In this document: positions 60,575-64,000 of the stretch, in pieces
How the letters are laid out: the number at the start of each line of letters is the position of its first letter
Position numbering within the stretch: the first letter of the stretch is position 1
Assembly (NCBI RefSeq): GCF_022414575.1
Contig: NZ_JADWYQ010000026.1
Coordinates: 1 to 64,000 of the forward strand
From: Streptomyces sp. MUM 178J
GTDB taxonomy: Bacteria > Actinomycetota > Actinomycetes > Streptomycetales > Streptomycetaceae
Direction of reading: 5' to 3'
DNA: 64,000 bases
The notes under the pieces: generated by a model
Told to the model about the DNA's origin: nothing
Databases searched by the model: none
What the model saw: only the letters and a program-made list of their open reading frames with translations
Translations under genes and position numbers: made by a program

Positions 60575-63262
60575 GTGAAGGCAATCCGTCGATTCACCGT
60601 CCGCCCCGTCCTGCCCGAACCGCTGCGCCCGCTCAGCGAGCTGGCCCGCAATCTGCGCTGGTCCTGGCACACCGAGACCCGAGATCTCTTCCAGGCCGTC
60701 GATCCCGGGGGCTGGAAGGCGTCCGGCCAGGACCCCGTACGGCTGCTGGGCGCCGTGCCCGCCACTCGTCTGGCCGAATTGGCCGGCGACCGGCGATTCC
60801 TGCGCCGGCTGGCCGTCGTGGCCGGCGATCTGGACGACTATCTGCACGGCCGCAGGTGGTACCAGCAGCACAGCGCGTCCAAAGGCGCGGCCGGCGGCGG
60901 CTCCGGCGGCGACAGCGGGGAGTTCCCGTCCGCCGTCGCCTATTTCTCACCGGAGTTCGGAGTCACCGCGGCGCTGCCCCAGTACTCCGGCGGCCTCGGC
61001 ATCCTCGCCGGAGACCACCTCAAGGCCGCCAGCGACCTCGGCGTCCCCCTCATCGGCGTCGGACTGCTCTACCGTCACGGCTACTTCCGCCAGTCCCTGT
61101 CCCGCGACGGCTGGCAGCAGGAGCACTATCCGGTGCTCGACCCCAACGAACTGCCGCTCCGTCTGCTGCGCGAGGAGGACGGCGCGCCCTGCCGCATCGC
61201 GCTCACCCTGCCCGGCGACCACGCGCTGCACGCCCAGATCTGGATCGCCCAGGTCGGCCGTGTCCCGCTGCTGATGCTCGACTCGGACGTGGAGGAGAAC
61301 GGCCCGGGCGAGCGCAATGTCACCGACCGGCTCTACGGCGGCGGCAGCGAGCACCGGTTGCTCCAGGAGATGCTGCTGGGCATCGGCGGCGTCCGCGCCG
61401 TGCGGGCGTACTGCCGGCTCACCGGCCACCCCGCGCCGGAGGTGTTTCACACCAACGAGGGACACGCCGGCTTCCTCGGCCTGGAGCGGATCAGGGAGCT
61501 GGGGCTCGCCCCCAAGGAGGGCGGTGCGGGCCTGGACTTCGCCGCCGCGCTCGAAGCCGTACGGGCGGGAACGGTCTTCACCACGCACACACCCGTCCCC
61601 GCCGGCATCGACCGCTTCGACCGCGAGCTGGTCGCCCGCCACTTCGGCGACGGCGCGGAGCTGGACGGGGTGCCGGTCGACAGGATCCTGGCGCTGGGGC
61701 GGGAGACCTACCCGGGCGGCGACGCCAGACTCTTCAACATGGCCGTGATGGGACTGCGCCTGGCACAGCGCGCCAACGGCGTCTCCACCCTCCACGGCTC
61801 CGTCAGCCGCGCCATGTTCGCGGGCCTCTGGCCGGGCTTCGACCCGCAGGAGGTGCCGATCACCTCCATCACCAACGGCGTGCACGCCCCCACCTGGATC
61901 GCCCCGGAAGTGCTGCGCCTCGGCGCCCGCCAGATCGGCCTGGGCCGCGCCGAGGACAAGCTCGCCGTCGGGGCCGCCGAGCGCTGGGACGCCGCCGCCG
62001 ACATCCCGGACGCCGACATCTGGGAACTCCGCCGCGAACTGCGCGAACAACTGGTGCACGAGGTGCGGCGGCGGCTGCACGCCTCCTGGCGGCAGCGCGG
62101 CGCCGGGGCCGCGGAGCTCGGCTGGATCGACTCGGTGCTCGACCCGGACGTCCTCACCGTCGGCTTCGCCCGCCGGGTGCCCTCGTACAAACGGCTCACG
62201 CTGATGCTGCGCGACCGCGAGCGGCTCGCCGAGTTGCTGCTGCATCCCACGCGCCCGGTGCAGATCGTCGTCGCCGGCAAGGCCCACCCGGCCGACGACA
62301 GCGGCAAACGGCTGGTGCAGGAGCTGGTGCGGTTCGCCGACGACCCGGCCGTACGCCACCGGATCGTCTTCCTGCCCGACTACGGCATGGGCATGGCGCA
62401 GAAGCTGTACCCCGGCTGCGACGTCTGGCTCAACAACCCGCTGCGGCCGCTGGAGGCCTGCGGTACCAGCGGCATGAAGGCCGCGCTGAACGGCTGCCTC
62501 AACCTGTCGGTGCTGGACGGCTGGTGGGACGAGTGGTTCGAACCGGACTTCGGCTGGGCCATCCCCACCGCCGACGGCTCCGCCACGGACGAGGAGCGGC
62601 GCGACGACCTGGAGGCGGCCGCGCTCTACAAGCTGGTGGAGGAGCGGATCGCGCCGCGCTTCTACGACCAGGGAGCCGACGGGCTGCCCGGCCGCTGGAT
62701 CGAGATGGTCCGCAGGACGCTGACCTGCCTCGGCCCCAAAGTGCTCGCGGGGCGCATGGTGCGCGAGTACGTCGAGCGGCTGTACGCGCCCGCCGCACAG
62801 GCCCACCGGGCGCTGGACGCGGACGCCGCGCGGGAACTGGCGGCGTGGAAGGCCACCGTCCGCGAGGCCTGGCCGCGGGTGGGGATCGACCATGTCGAGG
62901 CCCTCGACCAGTCCGCCGCGGCCGGGACGGCGGAGCTGGGCGCCACCCTGTCGCTGCGGGTGCGCGTCACGCTGGGCACACTGCGGCCGGACGACGTCGA
63001 GGTGCAGGCGGTGGCCGGCCGCGTCGACTCCGACGACACGATCGGCGACGCCGACACCTTCCCGCTGAAGCCGGCGGGCGGGCCCGATCTGGAGGGCCGC
63101 TGGGTGTACGAGGGGCCGCTGGCCCTGGACCGCACCGGGCCCTTCGGCTACACCGTCCGCATCCTCCCGGCCCACCGGCTCCTCGCGTCGAGCGCGGATC
63201 TCGGACTGGTGGCCCTGCCGACGGAGGCGGTGGGGGAAGGGGCGGGAGTGCTGATGCGGTGA
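60575..63262 (+). CDS. glgP: Alpha-glucan (glycogen/maltodextrin) phosphorylase, GT35
   Basis: About 895 residues from a GTG at 60575. It belongs to the short bacterial GlgP type, with the N-terminal DUF3417 domain (PLSELARNLRWSWHTETRDL). Then come the catalytic core (AYFSPEFGVTAALPQYSGGL; GVLLYRHGYF-like GVGLLYRHGYFRQ; NEGHAGFL) and the pyridoxal-phosphate region (EACGTSGMKAALNGCLNLSV, with the Schiff-base Lys in GMKAALNG). It releases glucose 1-phosphate from glucan ends. It thus degrades the polymer made by the glgE/glgB system 12 kb upstream and is a natural functional partner. The stop is followed by a short near-duplicate of its own 3' end (63243-63281). Confidence 0.95.
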   Translation: MKAIRRFTVRPVLPEPLRPLSELARNLRWSWHTETRDLFQAVDPGGWKASGQDPVRLLGAVPATRLAELAGDRRFLRRLAVVAGDLDDYLHGRRWYQQHSASKGAAGGGSGGDSGEFPSAVAYFSPEFGVTAALPQYSGGLGILAGDHLKAASDLGVPLIGVGLLYRHGYFRQSLSRDGWQQEHYPVLDPNELPLRLLREEDGAPCRIALTLPGDHALHAQIWIAQVGRVPLLMLDSDVEENGPGERNVTDRLYGGGSEHRLLQEMLLGIGGVRAVRAYCRLTGHPAPEVFHTNEGHAGFLGLERIRELGLAPKEGGAGLDFAAALEAVRAGTVFTTHTPVPAGIDRFDRELVARHFGDGAELDGVPVDRILALGRETYPGGDARLFNMAVMGLRLAQRANGVSTLHGSVSRAMFAGLWPGFDPQEVPITSITNGVHAPTWIAPEVLRLGARQIGLGRAEDKLAVGAAERWDAAADIPDADIWELRRELREQLVHEVRRRLHASWRQRGAGAAELGWIDSVLDPDVLTVGFARRVPSYKRLTLMLRDRERLAELLLHPTRPVQIVVAGKAHPADDSGKRLVQELVRFADDPAVRHRIVFLPDYGMGMAQKLYPGCDVWLNNPLRPLEACGTSGMKAALNGCLNLSVLDGWWDEWFEPDFGWAIPTADGSATDEERRDDLEAAALYKLVEERIAPRFYDQGADGLPGRWIEMVRRTLTCLGPKVLAGRMVREYVERLYAPAAQAHRALDADAARELAAWKATVREAWPRVGIDHVEALDQSAAAGTAELGATLSLRVRVTLGTLRPDDVEVQAVAGRVDSDDTIGDADTFPLKPAGGPDLEGRWVYEGPLALDRTGPFGYTVRILPAHRLLASSADLGLVALPTEAVGEGAGVLMR

Positions 63263-63287
63263 CGGGAGTGCCGATGCGGTGACCGGG

Positions 63288-63782
63288 CTACGGGCGGCTC
63301 ATGAGCGGCTCATGAGCGTGTCCCCCGTCGACCGTCTCGGGGAACTCGGCGCGGAGGCGGGTGCGGGTGCGCATCAGGATGCGGCCCAGCATGTTCTTGC
63401 CCGTCCCCGTTCGTCCCCGGCCCCAGTAGTGGTCGGCGGCGGTGTCCTCGACGATCTCCTCGTCGCCTGTGGACAGCAGGACGGCGCGGAGGTCGCCGTG
63501 TGTGCGGAACTTGGCCGCCACGGCCCGGCGCATCACGTCGTCCTTGACCCGGTCCCAGTCCCGCCGCAGCGGTATGGACGGGTCGCGGCCCAGTTCGGCG
63601 GCGCGCAGAGGGGTGCGGGCGCGCCGGATGAGGTCGGCGCGGCGGGTGCCGATGTACTTCTGGGCCTGGAAGTAGTGCTCCGACGTCGGCCACCAGTGGC
63701 CGTCGAGGTCCAGGCCGTGGTCGGAGAAGTTCGAGAAGCAGCCGTAGGGGACCTCGTCGGCGCCGTAGAAGTAGATCGTCAT
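63288..63782 (-). CDS. NADAR family N-glycosidase (YbiA-like)
   Basis: This 164-residue protein starts TIYFYGADEVPYGCFSNFSD, the NADAR signature, continues with WWPTSEHYFQAQKYIG and KDDVMRRAVAAKFRTHGDLR, and ends with HYWGRGRTGTGKNMLGRILM. YbiA-like proteins cleave N-glycosidic bonds in early riboflavin intermediates or, in other members, remove ADP-ribose from modified nucleic acid. The ATG has GAGG 5 bp upstream. There are no riboflavin genes nearby, so either role is possible. It is convergent with glgP, 25 bp apart. Confidence 0.9.
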   Translation of the reverse strand: MTIYFYGADEVPYGCFSNFSDHGLDLDGHWWPTSEHYFQAQKYIGTRRADLIRRARTPLRAAELGRDPSIPLRRDWDRVKDDVMRRAVAAKFRTHGDLRAVLLSTGDEEIVEDTAADHYWGRGRTGTGKNMLGRILMRTRTRLRAEFPETVDGGHAHEPLMSRP

Positions 63783-63932
63783 ATCAGCCTCGGGGGGGTG
63801 GGCGGAGCCCGCAGGCTGCCAGGCGGCGATCGCGTCGGCAACCGGTTTTGCCCGTGAGCGGGAGTGCCCAGGCGGCGAAGGGGCGCTGCCCCGGGCTCAT
63901 GGCCCTGGACAGCGCCCCGCGTGCTCAGCCGG

Positions 63933-64000
63933 TCAGAAGGTGAGCTTGAAGCTGTTGATGTAGCCCGTGTCCCAGCGCGCCAGATCCTGCACCCGCAGCT
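63933..64000 (-). CDS. C-terminal end of a probable P-domain secreted metalloprotease (partial)
   Basis: Only the last 22 codons are in the window. They read LRVQDLARWDTGYINSFKLT before a final Phe and TGA, the typical end of a proprotein-convertase P domain (W/L-x-V-x-D-x-A...DTG-x-L/I-x-S). In Streptomyces such domains follow M4 or other secreted metalloprotease or subtilase domains. The catalytic part lies outside, so the enzyme class is a guess. Confidence 0.5.
   Translation of the reverse strand, partial: LRVQDLARWDTGYINSFKLTF

Noticed and set aside
59614..63282. A 1,222-codon open frame overlapping the PhzS-like and glgP genes
   Set aside because: Arg/Pro/Gly-rich translation in the wrong frame of two well-supported genes.

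Overview
The window is 64 kb of very GC-rich, densely coding actinobacterial chromosome and almost certainly comes from a Streptomyces. The signs are strong third-position G/C, frequent GTG and TTG starts, many GTGA/ATGA translational couplings, and Streptomyces-typical families (DUF6230/DUF6114, DUF6415, GlgE pathway, HelD/HelR). The gene order icmA ... thioredoxin-TPR ... pyk, ackA, pta, pfkA ... glgB, mak, treS, glgE ... glgP resembles what I recall of the S. coelicolor SCO5415-SCO5444 region; this is from memory and was not searched. I saw no rRNA, tRNA, CRISPR array or transposase.

Layout. 0-8.5 kb: two MarR regulators, three tandem AIM24 genes, two DUF3817 membrane proteins, a thiamine-binding protein, the large subunit of isobutyryl-CoA mutase (diagnostic Phe80 and Gln198), a TetR regulator and a thioredoxin-TPR protein. 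8.5-14.1 kb: a 624-bp regulatory gap with a large hairpin and two related palindromes, a DUF6230/DUF6114/Pro-Glu-rich envelope operon, then a degenerate stretch with a 32-bp direct repeat about 1 kb apart, broken genes and orphan small genes. 14.1-15.3 kb: a GntR regulator divergent from two small genes. 15.3-21.8 kb: central carbon metabolism (pyk, ackA, pta, pfkA); pta ends in a hexanucleotide repeat coding a Ser-Gln tail. 21.8-27.3 kb: an HTH regulator and a CitA/DcuS-type two-component system divergent from dctA. 27.3-33.5 kb: secreted and lipoprotein genes (beta-propeller, GH16 glucanase with a LacI-type operator, SecD-head-like lipoprotein, GH114 lipoprotein), then MerR-thioredoxin. 33.6-40.5 kb: a HelD/HelR RNA-polymerase helicase, a HEAT peptide, a DUF418 membrane protein, and a second small-protein operon with an XRE-TPR regulator. 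40.8-48.7 kb: glgE-treS and mak-glgB, i.e. trehalose to maltose, maltose-1-phosphate, linear alpha-glucan and branched glucan.

48.7-60.4 kb is the accessory part. It holds a small membrane protein / ECF sigma / M48 protease operon, whose protease starts with a TTA (bldA) codon. It is followed by an apparently undescribed oxidative gene cluster: NmrA-like protein divergent from an AraC regulator, then HpaB-type flavin monooxygenase, DHA2 MFS exporter, PrnB-family heme aromatic oxygenase and PhzS-like FAD monooxygenase. This block separates glgE from glgP (60.6-63.3 kb), which I recall as neighbours in S. coelicolor. The window ends with a NADAR N-glycosidase and the C-terminus of a probable P-domain metalloprotease.

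Genic and intergenic minisatellites of 6-39 bp are unusually common, several of them in frame within proteins (Pta, histidine kinase, sigma factor, MFS). The best candidates for new biology are the PrnB/HpaB/PhzS cluster, the two paralogous regulator plus small-protein operons, and the sigma/M48 operon.
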